In this document: positions 16,930 to 24,502 of the stretch, one piece after another
Layout of the letters: each line of letters opens with the position of its first letter
Position numbering within the stretch: position 1 is the first letter of the stretch
DNA from: Hominimerdicola alba 8
GTDB taxonomy: Bacteria > Bacillota > Clostridia > Oscillospirales > Ruminococcaceae
Direction of reading: 5' to 3'
Assembly: GCF_000178155.2 (NCBI RefSeq)
Contig: NZ_ADKM02000094.1
Location: forward strand, 1 to 42,811
Length of the DNA stretch: 42,811 bases
The notes under the pieces: model-generated
What the model was told of the DNA's origin: nothing
Seen by the model: only the letters and a program-made list of their open reading frames with translations
Databases searched by the model: none
Program-made: the position numbers and the translations under genes

Positions 16930-17334
16930 ATGGCGAAAAGCATCGAGATGTATAGTTTGCTTGACCTGTACGGCAAACTGCTGACCGAGAAGCAGTTCAA
17001 TATAATGGATCTGTACTATAATGATGACCTCAGTCTTGGTGAGATAGCGGCTGAATGCGGCATCTCCCGACAGGGCGTACACGATGCGGTGAAGCACTGC
17101 GAAAAAGCACTGACCGAGTATGAAGAAAAGCTGGGTCTGCTGGCGGCGCAGAAAGCATATGTTGAAGAACTTAAAGAGTTCAAGGCGCAGGCACTTGATG
17201 TTTTCAATGAGTGCAAGCGTATAAACCTGTCAAGACCCATCGCAGAAAAGACGATAGTCCTGCTGGAGAACCTTGACAGTAAACTGGCTGAGTACGACAC
17301 CGAAGGTCTTATCGAGGAAGCCGAGAACGAATAA
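16930..17334 (+). CDS. ylxM: YlxM family helix-turn-helix protein of the SRP operon (UPF0122)
   Basis: A 134-residue UPF0122 protein that in Firmicutes is encoded just before ffh and has been linked to modulation of SRP GTPase activity. The sigma-70 region 4-like helix-turn-helix is visible as [16 protein letters not shown] followed by [19 protein letters not shown] (about residues 17-55), then a coiled-coil tail. ATG 16930 fits the family start ([18 protein letters not shown]) and has GGAGGGG 11 nt upstream; the TTG at 16921 is too close to that site. Confidence 0.9.
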   Translation: MAKSIEMYSLLDLYGKLLTEKQFNIMDLYYNDDLSLGEIAAECGISRQGVHDAVKHCEKALTEYEEKLGLLAAQKAYVEELKEFKAQALDVFNECKRINLSRPIAEKTIVLLENLDSKLAEYDTEGLIEEAENE

Positions 17335-17416
17335 CGGCAGGTCGTGTCTGTAGAATTTATTGGCGGCAGAGATAAGCCGCGTTAGATAGCGAATTTTTGA
17401 AAGGGAGGCAGTGCTG

Positions 17417-18790
17417 ATGGCATTCGAGGGTTTGAGCGAAAAGCTCGGCAGCGTATTTAAAAAGCTGAAAGGAAGAGGCAAGCTGACCGAAGCCGATGTA
17501 AGAGAGGCTATGAAAGAGGTCAAGATGGCGCTGCTTGAAGCTGATGTAAGCTACAAGGTCGTTAAGGATTTCGTGGCTAATGTCACCGAGAGAAGTGTCG
17601 GTGAGGATGTGCTGAAAAGCCTTACTCCCGGTCAGCAGGTAATAAAGATAGTTAATGACGAACTTGTCAAGCTGATGGGCGAGGCAAATTCAAAGATAAA
17701 TTTCCCAAGCAAACCGCCTTGCGTAATAATGATGTGCGGCTTGCAGGGTTCGGGTAAAACGACCCATGCGGCAAAGCTGGCTAAGATGTTCAAGCGTCAG
17801 GGCAACAGACCTCTGCTGATAGCGGCAGACGTTTACAGACCTGCGGCTATCGACCAGCTGAAGATCGTCGCTGAAAAGGCTGATGTCCCTGTGTTCGAGA
17901 TGGGACAGATCGATCCCAGAAAGATAGTCAAGCAAGGTCTTAAACAGGCAAAAGACTACGGAAACGATCTGGTCATCATAGATACTGCGGGTCGTCTGCA
18001 TATCGATGAAGAACTGATGGACGAACTTAAGGATATCAAGAAGATCGCAGAACCCAGCGAAATAATGCTGGTAGTCGATGCGATGATCGGTCAGGACGCT
18101 GTAAAGGTGGCTTCCAGCTTTGATGAAGCGCTGGGCATCGATTCGGTAATACTGACAAAGCTCGATTCCGATACAAGAGGCGGCGCGGCGCTGTCGGTGC
18201 TGGCTGTTACCGGTAAGCCTATCAAGTTCGTGGGCATGGGCGAGAAACTGGACGAGTTCGAGCCTTTCCACCCTGAGAGAATGGCTTCGAGAATACTGGG
18301 CATGGGCGATATGCTCACCCTTATCGAGAGGGCTACCCAGACTGTTGATGAAGAAGAAGCTGAAAAGCTGGCAAAGAAACTCCAGTCTGAAGGCTTTGAT
18401 CTCAATGATCTGCTGGATCAGATGAAGCAGATACAGAAGATGGGCAGCGTGAAGAGCATCATCCAGATGCTTCCCGGTGCCAATAAGATAACCGATGAAG
18501 ACCTTGAATCGGGTGAAGCAGCGCTGAGGAAGACCGAAGCGATGATAAACTCCATGACAAAGGCTGAGAGGGCAAGACCTCAGATAATAGATCCCAAGCG
18601 CAAAAGACGTATCGCAGCGGGCAGCGGCACTCAGGTGTCAGATGTCAACCAGCTGCTCAAACAGTACGATGCTATGAAGAAAATGATGAAGGAAATGGGC
18701 ATCGGCGGCGGTATGCTGCATGGCAAGAGTGCAAGACGCAAGAGAGCGGCGCTGATGAGAGGTCTGGGCGCAGGCAAGCCCAAGCAGTAA
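17417..18790 (+). CDS. ffh: Signal recognition particle protein Ffh (SRP54)
   Basis: A 457-residue SRP GTPase that binds signal peptides and the SRP RNA and delivers nascent membrane proteins to FtsY. N domain at about 1-90. The G domain has GLQGSGKTTHAAKLA (G1, about 105-119), DTAGRLHIDEE (G3, about 190), and TKLDSDTRGGAAL (G4, about 247). A methionine-rich M domain runs from about 300 to the end, including the SKxMxxG-like glycine- and methionine-rich segment KKMMKEMGIGGGM. ATG 17417 has GGGAGG 8 nt upstream. It lies 82 nt after ylxM in the same operon. Confidence 0.97.
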   Translation: MAFEGLSEKLGSVFKKLKGRGKLTEADVREAMKEVKMALLEADVSYKVVKDFVANVTERSVGEDVLKSLTPGQQVIKIVNDELVKLMGEANSKINFPSKPPCVIMMCGLQGSGKTTHAAKLAKMFKRQGNRPLLIAADVYRPAAIDQLKIVAEKADVPVFEMGQIDPRKIVKQGLKQAKDYGNDLVIIDTAGRLHIDEELMDELKDIKKIAEPSEIMLVVDAMIGQDAVKVASSFDEALGIDSVILTKLDSDTRGGAALSVLAVTGKPIKFVGMGEKLDEFEPFHPERMASRILGMGDMLTLIERATQTVDEEEAEKLAKKLQSEGFDLNDLLDQMKQIQKMGSVKSIIQMLPGANKITDEDLESGEAALRKTEAMINSMTKAERARPQIIDPKRKRRIAAGSGTQVSDVNQLLKQYDAMKKMMKEMGIGGGMLHGKSARRKRAALMRGLGAGKPKQ

Positions 18791-18793
18791 GAT

Positions 18794-18982
18794 ATGATGT
18801 TCGCGGCACTGCTCTTCATGGTGCTGGGCGGTATCGTGATATGGTGCTGCTTTGCAAACATCGATATATTTTTCAAGATAGTAAAGACAGGCAGTCTTAA
18901 CAGGACAGCAGCGAGAGCCGTGTACATCGGCGTTGGTCTGCTGCTGGTGGTGTTCAGCATAATGCTGTTTATGAACATGTGA
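18794..18982 (+). CDS. Small two-helix membrane protein, Imm17-like
   Basis: A 62-residue protein with two hydrophobic helices (about 4-24 and 41-60) joined by a basic loop (FFKIVKTGSLNRTAARAVY). It starts 3 nt after the ffh stop codon and probably relies on coupled translation, since no clear ribosome binding site is present. The second half resembles the next gene (RTAARAVYIGVGLLLVV versus RNGARIFYMGLGVFIVV), so the two are probably paralogues. The pattern recalls the Imm17 immunity family; a role here is unknown. Confidence 0.72.
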   Translation: MMFAALLFMVLGGIVIWCCFANIDIFFKIVKTGSLNRTAARAVYIGVGLLLVVFSIMLFMNM

Positions 18983-18991
18983 GGTGACGAT

Positions 18992-19198
18992 ATGACCAAC
19001 GTGTTTGCATTTCTGATGAGTTTTGCAGTCGGCTTTTTTGCGATATTCTGTGCCTACAAGGACTATGACTGGTTTATGAACAGCCATAAGGCAAGAATAT
19101 TTGTAAAGCTGTTTGGCAGGAACGGTGCGAGAATATTCTACATGGGTCTTGGCGTGTTCATTGTCGTCATTGGTTTGCTGCTTGTAATATTTGGCTGA
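18992..19198 (+). CDS. Small two-helix membrane protein, Imm17-like, paralogue of the preceding gene
   Basis: A 68-residue protein with hydrophobic helices at about 4-20 and 46-67 around a loop containing YKDYDWFMNSHKARIF and FGRNGARIFYMGLG. The DWFMN and GR-x-GAR-x-FY signatures fit the Imm17 family. GAGGTGACGAT precedes the ATG. It is tandem with a shorter relative between ffh and rpsP, a place normally without such genes. No toxin gene is visible nearby, so immunity function is doubtful. Confidence 0.75.
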   Translation: MTNVFAFLMSFAVGFFAIFCAYKDYDWFMNSHKARIFVKLFGRNGARIFYMGLGVFIVVIGLLLVIFG

Positions 19199-19261
19199 GT
19201 TTTCAATGCGGAGTTCCCCGCTTGATATAATTTTTAAGGAAAGTACGGAGGTGAATTTGAA

Positions 19262-19504
19262 ATGGCAGTAAAGATCAGACTGAGAAGAATGGGTGCTAAG
19301 AAGGCTCCTTTCTACAGACTTGTTGTTGCTGACTCCAGATATCCCAGAGATGGCAGATTTATCGAGGAGCTGGGTTACTATGATCCTACCAAGGAGCCTT
19401 CCCTGGTAAAGCTTGACGACGAGAAGGTAAAGAGCTGGATCGCTAAGGGCGCACAGCCTACCGATACAGTAAAGGCTATTCTGAAGAAGAACGGCACACT
19501 GTAA
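19262..19504 (+). CDS. rpsP: 30S ribosomal protein S16
   Basis: An 80-residue ribosomal protein, full length, beginning [20 protein letters not shown] and containing the family segments [18 protein letters not shown]. It binds 16S rRNA and helps assemble the small subunit. ACGGAGGTGA lies 10 nt upstream. A TATAAT-like element at 19226-19231 may provide an extra promoter, but its -35 is poor. Confidence 0.97.
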   Translation: MAVKIRLRRMGAKKAPFYRLVVADSRYPRDGRFIEELGYYDPTKEPSLVKLDDEKVKSWIAKGAQPTDTVKAILKKNGTL

Positions 19505-19570
19505 TATACTGAGCAGGCGGCAGGATATCAATATTATTTTGCGCCTGTATTTGTATAAGCAGCTTATTTG

Positions 19571-19622
19571 TCGGTAAGGCATACGTATCCCGCATCAGCC
19601 TTACCGATTTGCTTTTGCGGGA
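19571..19622 (+). promoter_or_regulatory. Mutually exclusive hairpins before khpA
   Basis: A perfect 10-bp stem TCGGTAAGGC/GCCTTACCGA (19571-19580 with 19598-19607) interleaves with an alternative 7-bp stem TCCCGCA/TGCGGGA (19588-19594 with 19616-19622). The second stem overlaps the GGGAGG upstream of khpA, so the fold could control translation or readthrough from rpsP. The pairing is seen in sequence; the regulatory role is inference. Confidence 0.5.
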
Positions 19623-19640
19623 GGTAATGGAGGTTGCATA

Positions 19641-19874
19641 ATGAAAGAATTACTTGAAACTATCGTTGCCGATCTGGTGGAAGACAAGACCGCCATTGAG
19701 GTCACTGTTGATGAGCCGAATGATGAGGGCGTTGTGGTTTACCACTTGCACGTCGCAGCTGAGGACATGGGCAGGGTCATAGGCAAGCAGGGCAGGATAG
19801 CTAAGGCTATCAGAGTTGTTATGAGAGCCGCTGCTTCAAAGATAGGTCAGAAGATAATGGTCGAGATCGACTGA
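19641..19874 (+). CDS. khpA: KH-domain RNA-binding protein KhpA
   Basis: A 77-residue single KH-domain protein (formerly YlqC), partner of KhpB/EloR in RNA binding linked to cell elongation in Firmicutes. The GxxG loop is visible in GRVIGKQGRIAKAIR (about residues 47-61). Full length for the family. GGAGGTTGC precedes the ATG. In many Firmicutes rimM, trmD and rplS follow; here a terminator and repeats end the block. Confidence 0.95.
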   Translation: MKELLETIVADLVEDKTAIEVTVDEPNDEGVVVYHLHVAAEDMGRVIGKQGRIAKAIRVVMRAAASKIGQKIMVEID

Positions 19875-19882
19875 TAGAATTT

Positions 19883-19921
19883 CCCCCGCAGTTTGTTTTT
19901 ACTTTGACTGCGGGGGCATTT
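19883..19921 (+). terminator. Intrinsic terminator after khpA
   Basis: A perfect 10-bp stem CCCCCGCAGT/ACTGCGGGGG (19883-19892 with 19907-19916) is followed by CATTTT. Confidence 0.85.
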
Positions 19922-19922
19922 T

Positions 19923-19950
19923 AATTCATAATTCATAATTCATAATTCAT
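19923..19950. repeat. Heptamer array (AATTCAT)x4
   Basis: Four perfect tandem copies of AATTCAT. The reverse-complement heptamer AATTATG-type array recurs at 27,318 beside the same repeat family. Confidence 0.85.
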
Positions 19951-20030
19951 AATTTGATTATCCCGCTGATGCACCAAAATAAACGATGTTATATCGGGAA
20001 TTGAATACAGTTGATAAAGGTATTTTGCAG

Positions 20031-20053
20031 TGGTGTGCTAAAGGGATAGTCAT
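20031..20053 (-). repeat. Partial R2 repeat in inverted orientation
   Basis: GGTGTGCTAAAGGGATAGTC is the reverse complement of the R2 block that precedes the palindrome at 27,090-27,106 and 36,948-36,962. A related GTGGTGTGCTGAAA occurs again near 20,255. Confidence 0.6.
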
Positions 20054-20062
20054 ATTCTCTAT

Positions 20063-20165
20063 TATAGCGATCCAACTGTTTAAATTCACAAAATCCGGTC
20101 GCAAAAGCTAGTATCTATGGGTTTTGTGACCGGATCTTGTCTGAATTTTAAGGCGGATCGCTATA
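20063..20165 (-). mobile_element. Palindromic MITE-like element, copy 1
   Basis: A 103-bp near-palindrome from TATAGCGATCC to GGATCGCTATA. Relative to copies 2, 3, 4 and 6 the central loop is inverted. Both arms carry the G/C variant (GCGATCC and CCGGTC), so pairing is preserved. It sits between khpA and the lysine methylase gene. Confidence 0.85.
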
Positions 20166-20306
20166 AGACACCGCTTAAAACGCCGAGATGATGACAAGAT
20201 CTCACAGTGGTGTTTATTCGCGCTGAAACGCTTTTGCAGGCGGCTTTCTTGTTTAAGTGGTGTGCTGAAATGGTCGCCATATAGATCAAAAACGAGGTGT
20301 TTTACC

Positions 20307-21443
20307 ATGACTTTGCGTTACCCTGATATTTTTCCGAAATTTGTCTGTACCTGTTCGGACTGTAAGGACAACTGCTGTAAGATGGGCTGGGATATTGAGA
20401 TAGATGAAGATACTCTTGCGTATTATCGCGGACTTGACAGTGAACTGGGCAGGCGGCTTTGTGAGAACATTTATGAGGAGGACGGCTGTTACTATATGTC
20501 ACAGCCCGATGGCTGTCCGTTTCTGTCGGAAGAGGGGCTGTGCAGTGTCCAGCAGGAGTGCGGGGCGGAGCATATCTCGGAGATATGCCGCGAACACCCT
20601 CGTTTCTACGAATGGTTCGGTGATTACAAGGAGGCGGGTCTGGGGCTTTGCTGTGAGGAAGTCAGCCGACTGGTGCTGACACACGAACGCCCGATGCTGT
20701 TCACTGAGAAGCAGACCGATGAAGCGGCAGACGACCTCGAATTTGATGCTGAACTTTTTGCGGCGGTAAGGACAGTTCGTGACAGGCTGATCGACATAGC
20801 GCAGGACAGGGGTTTTTCAGTCCTGCAAAGGCTGGTGGTGCTGAGTTACTGCGCGGAAGATATAGGCGATGCGGTGTTTGACGAGGACACTGAGCGGCTG
20901 AAACAGCTTTCGGGTATGCTGGCGATAGACGGTTTCCGCATGGAGATAGTCGTTCATGCACAGCAGAATATCAAAGAGCGCAGGAAGGTTTTCGGTAAGG
21001 CGGCTGAACTGTTGCGGCTGTTCTCGGTATTCGGCAGAATGGAATACATGGGCAGTCTGGGCGGGCGTTTTGAAACAGATGAAAAAACGGCTGAAAAGAT
21101 GCTCGGTGCGGAAGCGGCTTTTGAAGCGGTATATGCGGGCTTTCAGCATGAACTTGAAAATGTGCTGGTTTATTTTTTGTACAGATATTTCATCAAGTGT
21201 TCCCGCGACCTTTCGGCGTGTGAAAGATTGTTCAGTGCGGTCTGTATGACGCTGGCTGTGCGGGGGCTTTTCCTGAGGGAGTTTGCCGAAAATGGAAGTC
21301 TGCCGAGCCTTGAAAGGCGCATAGAACTGGTCAAGGAGTTCTCGAAAGAGGTCGAGTATGACAGCGACAACATGGATATCATTTATGAAGAGATACAGCA
21401 GAATGCTGATATCAGGGATATCCTTTGCGGACTGTGCATGTAA
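20307..21443 (+). CDS. FliB-like lysine N-methylase (flagellin methylase family)
   Basis: A 378-residue protein matching the flagellin lysine-N-methylase family. It has the cysteine cluster CTCSDCKDNCCKMGW at residues 14-28 and later cysteines (CPFLSEEGLCSVQ near 72-84, ISEICREHPR near 97-106) expected to bind an Fe-S cluster. Family members transfer methyl groups to lysine side chains, classically on flagellin in Salmonella. No flagellar genes are visible here, so the target is unknown. ATG 20307 with CGAGGTG upstream gives the family N-terminus RYPDIFPKF. The small gene 12 nt downstream is probably co-transcribed. Confidence 0.85.
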   Translation: MTLRYPDIFPKFVCTCSDCKDNCCKMGWDIEIDEDTLAYYRGLDSELGRRLCENIYEEDGCYYMSQPDGCPFLSEEGLCSVQQECGAEHISEICREHPRFYEWFGDYKEAGLGLCCEEVSRLVLTHERPMLFTEKQTDEAADDLEFDAELFAAVRTVRDRLIDIAQDRGFSVLQRLVVLSYCAEDIGDAVFDEDTERLKQLSGMLAIDGFRMEIVVHAQQNIKERRKVFGKAAELLRLFSVFGRMEYMGSLGGRFETDEKTAEKMLGAEAAFEAVYAGFQHELENVLVYFLYRYFIKCSRDLSACERLFSAVCMTLAVRGLFLREFAENGSLPSLERRIELVKEFSKEVEYDSDNMDIIYEEIQQNADIRDILCGLCM

Positions 21444-21455
21444 GGCGGTGGCGGT

Positions 21456-21668
21456 ATGGGACTTTTCAGGAAAAAGACAGTCAGAAAGATACCAGATGGC
21501 TGTGAGGGTCTGGAGATAAAGGTGCAGACTTCCACCTGTACAGGCGAGAAGACCATTGGTTTTTTTGACAGAAAAACAGGTGAACTGATGTATAAAGAAC
21601 TGGTTCGCAATAAGGCGGATATCGATGCTTTTTATGACAGCTACGGGCTTGTGCCGCCTGAGGGATAA
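21456..21668 (+). CDS. Small conserved-looking hypothetical protein
   Basis: A 70-residue soluble protein starting 12 nt after the lysine methylase gene and probably in its operon. It begins with a basic segment (LFRKKTVRKIPDGCEG) followed by alternating polar and hydrophobic residues suggesting a small beta-rich fold. I do not recognise a family. AAGGCGGTGGCG precedes the ATG, a moderate ribosome binding site. Confidence 0.65.
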   Translation: MGLFRKKTVRKIPDGCEGLEIKVQTSTCTGEKTIGFFDRKTGELMYKELVRNKADIDAFYDSYGLVPPEG

Positions 21669-21739
21669 AAGTGCGGAAAATGCCCATAATAGATAGGAAA
21701 AACGCTTCACCCCGCGTTCGGTTTTGTCTATAAATACTA

Positions 21740-21768
21740 TTGAAATTTCGGGGCGGTTATTGTATAAT
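21740..21768 (+). promoter_or_regulatory. Sigma-A promoter of the FemAB-family gene
   Basis: TTGAAA (21740-21745) and TATAAT (21763-21768) are separated by 17 nt, 49 nt before the ATG. Confidence 0.8.
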
Positions 21769-21816
21769 GGAATATGTCAAAAAACAGGCTTATTGTGTAC
21801 TTTTGAGAGGTATTAT

Positions 21817-22917
21817 ATGGAAATTATAGATAAGAAAAACAAACAACTCTTAAAGGAGTATGAAAATTTCGCCAAGAACAGCGAGTACGGCAATTTCATG
21901 CAGTCGCTGAGATGGCCTAAAGTCAAGGAAAACTGGGGCTGGGACGCTGTTATTTCGCGCGGCGCTGACGGCAAGATAAGAGGAACTTGTCTGGTCATAA
22001 TCAAGAACATTCCCGTTTTTCCGACGACATTTCTGTATGCACCTCACGGTCCTGTGTGTGACTGGAGCGATAAGGAAGTCATGGCTGACCTCTTTGAGGG
22101 CGTAAAGGTGCTGGCTAAAAAGTACCACGCCTATCAGTTCATGATGGATCCGCCTTTTGAAGAGAAGGAGAAGGATCGCTCGAAGATAATCACTGACATG
22201 GGCTTCTCGCACATCGAGAATGCGGCTGAACTGACCACCATTCAGGCGAGAAACAACTATATGCTGAGAAATATCAAGGGCAAGACCGCTGACGAAGTCA
22301 TGATGAGTTTCAAGCCCGACTGGAGGAACCGTATCAGAAAAGGTCCTAAAAAGGGCGTTTACTGCGAGATATGCGGCACTGAGGCACTGGACGATTTCTA
22401 CCCGATGATGGAGGCTACCGGCATACGTGACGGTTTCTCCATAAGGGGCAAGGAGTATTTTGTGAAGTTCATCGAGGGGCTTGGCAAGGAACACTGCCAC
22501 CTGTTCATGTGCTATGTGGACGAGGACGGCAAGAAAATACCTCTTTCCGGTGCGGTGACCACACAGTATGCGGGCAAGACTTGCTATGTTTACGGCGCAT
22601 CTGCCAACCACCACCGCAATCTCTACCCTAACTACCTCATGCAGTGGACTATGATAAACTGGGCGCTGGAGGGCAACTGCGAGATATACGACTTCATGGG
22701 CATACCTTTCTACACCGATGAAACAAATCCCAACTATGGTGTGTACAAATTCAAGAAGGGATTCAACGGTGAGGTAGTGACTTACGCAGGCGAATATTTC
22801 TACACTTTCAGACCTGTAATGAAGAAGATAGTGGACTTCGCTGAAAAGGTATACATGGATATGCACGAGCGCAAGCGTCAGAAACTTCTGAAAAACCGCA
22901 ATACTGACATGCAGTAA
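21817..22917 (+). CDS. FemAB-family peptidoglycan interpeptide bridge aminoacyltransferase
   Basis: A 366-residue FemA/FemB/FemX-like enzyme that adds amino acids from aminoacyl-tRNA to the lipid II stem peptide at the inner face of the membrane. The two GNAT-like halves are recognisable. The first has FMQSLRWPKVKENWGW (about 21-36) and the LYAPHGPVCDW segment. The second has SFKPDWRNRIRKGPKKGV (about 165-182) and the conserved end YGVYKFKKGFNGEVVTYAGE (about 308-327). It lacks the long tRNA-arm insertion, as do FemX-like members. ATG 21817 is preceded by GAGAGG; the frame extends 31 codons upstream but overlaps the promoter. Which residue it transfers is not predictable. Confidence 0.92.
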   Translation: MEIIDKKNKQLLKEYENFAKNSEYGNFMQSLRWPKVKENWGWDAVISRGADGKIRGTCLVIIKNIPVFPTTFLYAPHGPVCDWSDKEVMADLFEGVKVLAKKYHAYQFMMDPPFEEKEKDRSKIITDMGFSHIENAAELTTIQARNNYMLRNIKGKTADEVMMSFKPDWRNRIRKGPKKGVYCEICGTEALDDFYPMMEATGIRDGFSIRGKEYFVKFIEGLGKEHCHLFMCYVDEDGKKIPLSGAVTTQYAGKTCYVYGASANHHRNLYPNYLMQWTMINWALEGNCEIYDFMGIPFYTDETNPNYGVYKFKKGFNGEVVTYAGEYFYTFRPVMKKIVDFAEKVYMDMHERKRQKLLKNRNTDMQ

Positions 22918-22936
22918 ACTTGATATTATATAATTG

Positions 22937-22968
22937 ACCCCCTGCTGTGTGCGGGGGGTTTGTTTTGT
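22937..22968 (+). terminator. Intrinsic terminator after the FemAB-family gene
   Basis: ACCCCC (22937-22942) pairs with GGGGGGT (22953-22959) and is followed by TTGTTTTGT. Confidence 0.75.
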
Positions 22969-23039
22969 CTAAAATAGACAAAATTGGGGCGTTTATTAGA
23001 TTAGTTCACCAAACTTGCAGACAATTTTTCAAAGTTGTC

Positions 23040-23105
23040 TTTACAAATCAAAAAAAGTATGGTATAATTCAAGTAATTGGTAAAGTCATATTGTTGTACA
23101 AAAAT
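23040..23105 (+). promoter_or_regulatory. Promoter and AraR-like half-operator of the GntR/AraR gene
   Basis: TTTACA (23040-23045) and TATAAT (23063-23068) have a 17-nt spacer. Downstream of the -10, ATTGTTGTACAAAAATG (23089-23105) contains the TTGTACAA core found in AraR operators, suggesting autorepression. Confidence 0.6.
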
Positions 23106-23174
23106 GAACATATAATGATAATTTCATAAGATGTGTAATAATTTTGGTGCAACAAATATTTAGGGAGGGTCGAG

Positions 23175-24272
23175 ATGGATAATTACAAATATTTGTCAAT
23201 AGTTGAATGGGTAAAGAAACAGATCGAGGAAAAGGGGCTTAAACCAGGTGAGCGTTTTCTGACCGAGAAACAGCTTTGTGAGATACACGGTGTCAGCAGG
23301 CAGACCGTAAGGCAGGCGCTGATGCTGCTGGAAAGCGAGAATGTAATAGTCAGGGTGAGGGGCAGCGGCACATTTGTCGGCAACGGCATCGGCAGGACTG
23401 CGCCTGTGACCGTCAAGGGCAGTATAGGCGTTATCTCAACCTATTTCAGCGACTATATATTCCCGCATATCGTGACGGGCGTTGAGAATGTGCTGGGCGC
23501 GGCAGGCTGCACGATGCAGCTGGCGATAACCCACAATCAGGTCTATGAGGAAACTCAGGCGCTGGAAAGCATGCTGGCAAACGGCGTACAGGGATTGATA
23601 GTAGAGCCTTCAAAGAGTGCGCTGCCAAACCCGAATATGGAACTTTATGCCCGCATCAAGCGCGAGAATATCCCGCTGCTGTTCTTCAATGCGAAGTATC
23701 CGTGGGCTGACCAGCCCTGCGTGGCTATGGACGATTATGCGGCAGGCAAGACGGTCACTGACTATCTGTTCAGCTGCGGTCACCGCGATATCGCAGGCAT
23801 TTTTGCGCTTGACGACTTGCAGGGGCACAAGCGTTACAGCGGCTATATGGACAGCTGTCTGGCGCATGGTGTGGCGGCATCTGAGAGGAATGTCATGTGG
23901 TTCGCGACATCTGAGCGCAACGACATTTTTACCTACACATCTGACAAGCTGCTGGAACTGCTGAGGGGCAAGACCGCAGTGGTATGCTATAATGACAAGA
24001 TGGCTGTTAAGCTGCTACAGTTGTGCAGACAAAACGGAATACGTGTGCCTGAGGATATTTCGGTAGTGGGCATAGACGATTCGCGCTATGCTTCGATATG
24101 CGAAGTCCCGCTGACTACAGTACATCACCCTCAGAGAAAGCTGGGCGAGGCTGCTGCGCGAATGCTGCTTGACATGATAGAAAAGCACACAGGCACCCGC
24201 GAGGACGTACTGTTCACGCCCGAACTGGTGATACGCGATTCGGTGCGCGACCTCAATGCGGCAGACGACTGA
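23175..24272 (+). CDS. AraR-like transcriptional regulator (GntR wHTH plus LacI-type sensor)
   Basis: A 365-residue repressor. Residues about 5-75 form a GntR winged helix (LTEKQLCEIHGVSRQTVRQA, then a wing ending VRGSGTFVG). From about 82 a periplasmic-binding-protein-like sensor follows, as in LacI/AraR (GSIGVISTYFSDYIFPHIV, CGHRDIAGIF, PEDISVVGIDDSRYA, LTTVHHPQ). This chimera defines AraR, which releases operators when bound by arabinose. GGGAGGG precedes the ATG. A near-consensus AraR box lies 35 nt beyond its stop. No arabinose genes are in the window, so the effector is inferred from architecture only. Confidence 0.85.
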   Translation: MDNYKYLSIVEWVKKQIEEKGLKPGERFLTEKQLCEIHGVSRQTVRQALMLLESENVIVRVRGSGTFVGNGIGRTAPVTVKGSIGVISTYFSDYIFPHIVTGVENVLGAAGCTMQLAITHNQVYEETQALESMLANGVQGLIVEPSKSALPNPNMELYARIKRENIPLLFFNAKYPWADQPCVAMDDYAAGKTVTDYLFSCGHRDIAGIFALDDLQGHKRYSGYMDSCLAHGVAASERNVMWFATSERNDIFTYTSDKLLELLRGKTAVVCYNDKMAVKLLQLCRQNGIRVPEDISVVGIDDSRYASICEVPLTTVHHPQRKLGEAAARMLLDMIEKHTGTREDVLFTPELVIRDSVRDLNAADD

Positions 24273-24306
24273 ATCATGTCAGGAATGACAAAATGATATA
24301 TGCGTG

Positions 24307-24322
24307 ATTTGTACGTATAAAT
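24307..24322. promoter_or_regulatory. AraR-type operator box downstream of the regulator gene
   Basis: ATTTGTACGTATAAAT differs at one base from the B. subtilis AraR consensus ATTTGTACGTACAAAT as I recall it, and is palindromic. It lies between the regulator's stop codon and the terminators. Confidence 0.6.
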
Positions 24323-24341
24323 TTCTCCACTTTTCAAACAA

Positions 24342-24380
24342 AAGCACCGCAGGCATCTTTTGCGAGGGTCTGCGGTGCTT
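24342..24380 (+). terminator. Hairpin terminator after the AraR-like gene
   Basis: A perfect 11-bp stem AAGCACCGCAG/CTGCGGTGCTT (24342-24352 with 24370-24380) followed by ATTTATG. Confidence 0.65.
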
Positions 24381-24458
24381 ATTTATGTGGTGCTGTTTTT
24401 CAACAATTTTTAAAAAGCGAGTTGAAAATTTCAGCCTAAAGCTGAAAAGTTCGCACAA

Positions 24459-24485
24459 AAAAGCCCGCGATGAACGCGGGCTTTG
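24459..24485. terminator. Bidirectional terminator between convergent genes
   Basis: A perfect 9-bp stem AAGCCCGCG/CGCGGGCTT (24461-24469 with 24475-24483) is flanked by AAAA on the left, giving a T run on the minus strand. It is 20 nt past the stop of the minus-strand gene. A smaller TTTCAGC/GCTGAAA hairpin is at 24429-24447. Confidence 0.75.
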
Positions 24486-24502
24486 CTTATCATATCGTAT
24501 TA

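Noticed and set aside
22947-23129. 60-residue ORF upstream of the AraR-like gene
   Set aside because: It spans a terminator and the AraR-like promoter and shows no coding character.
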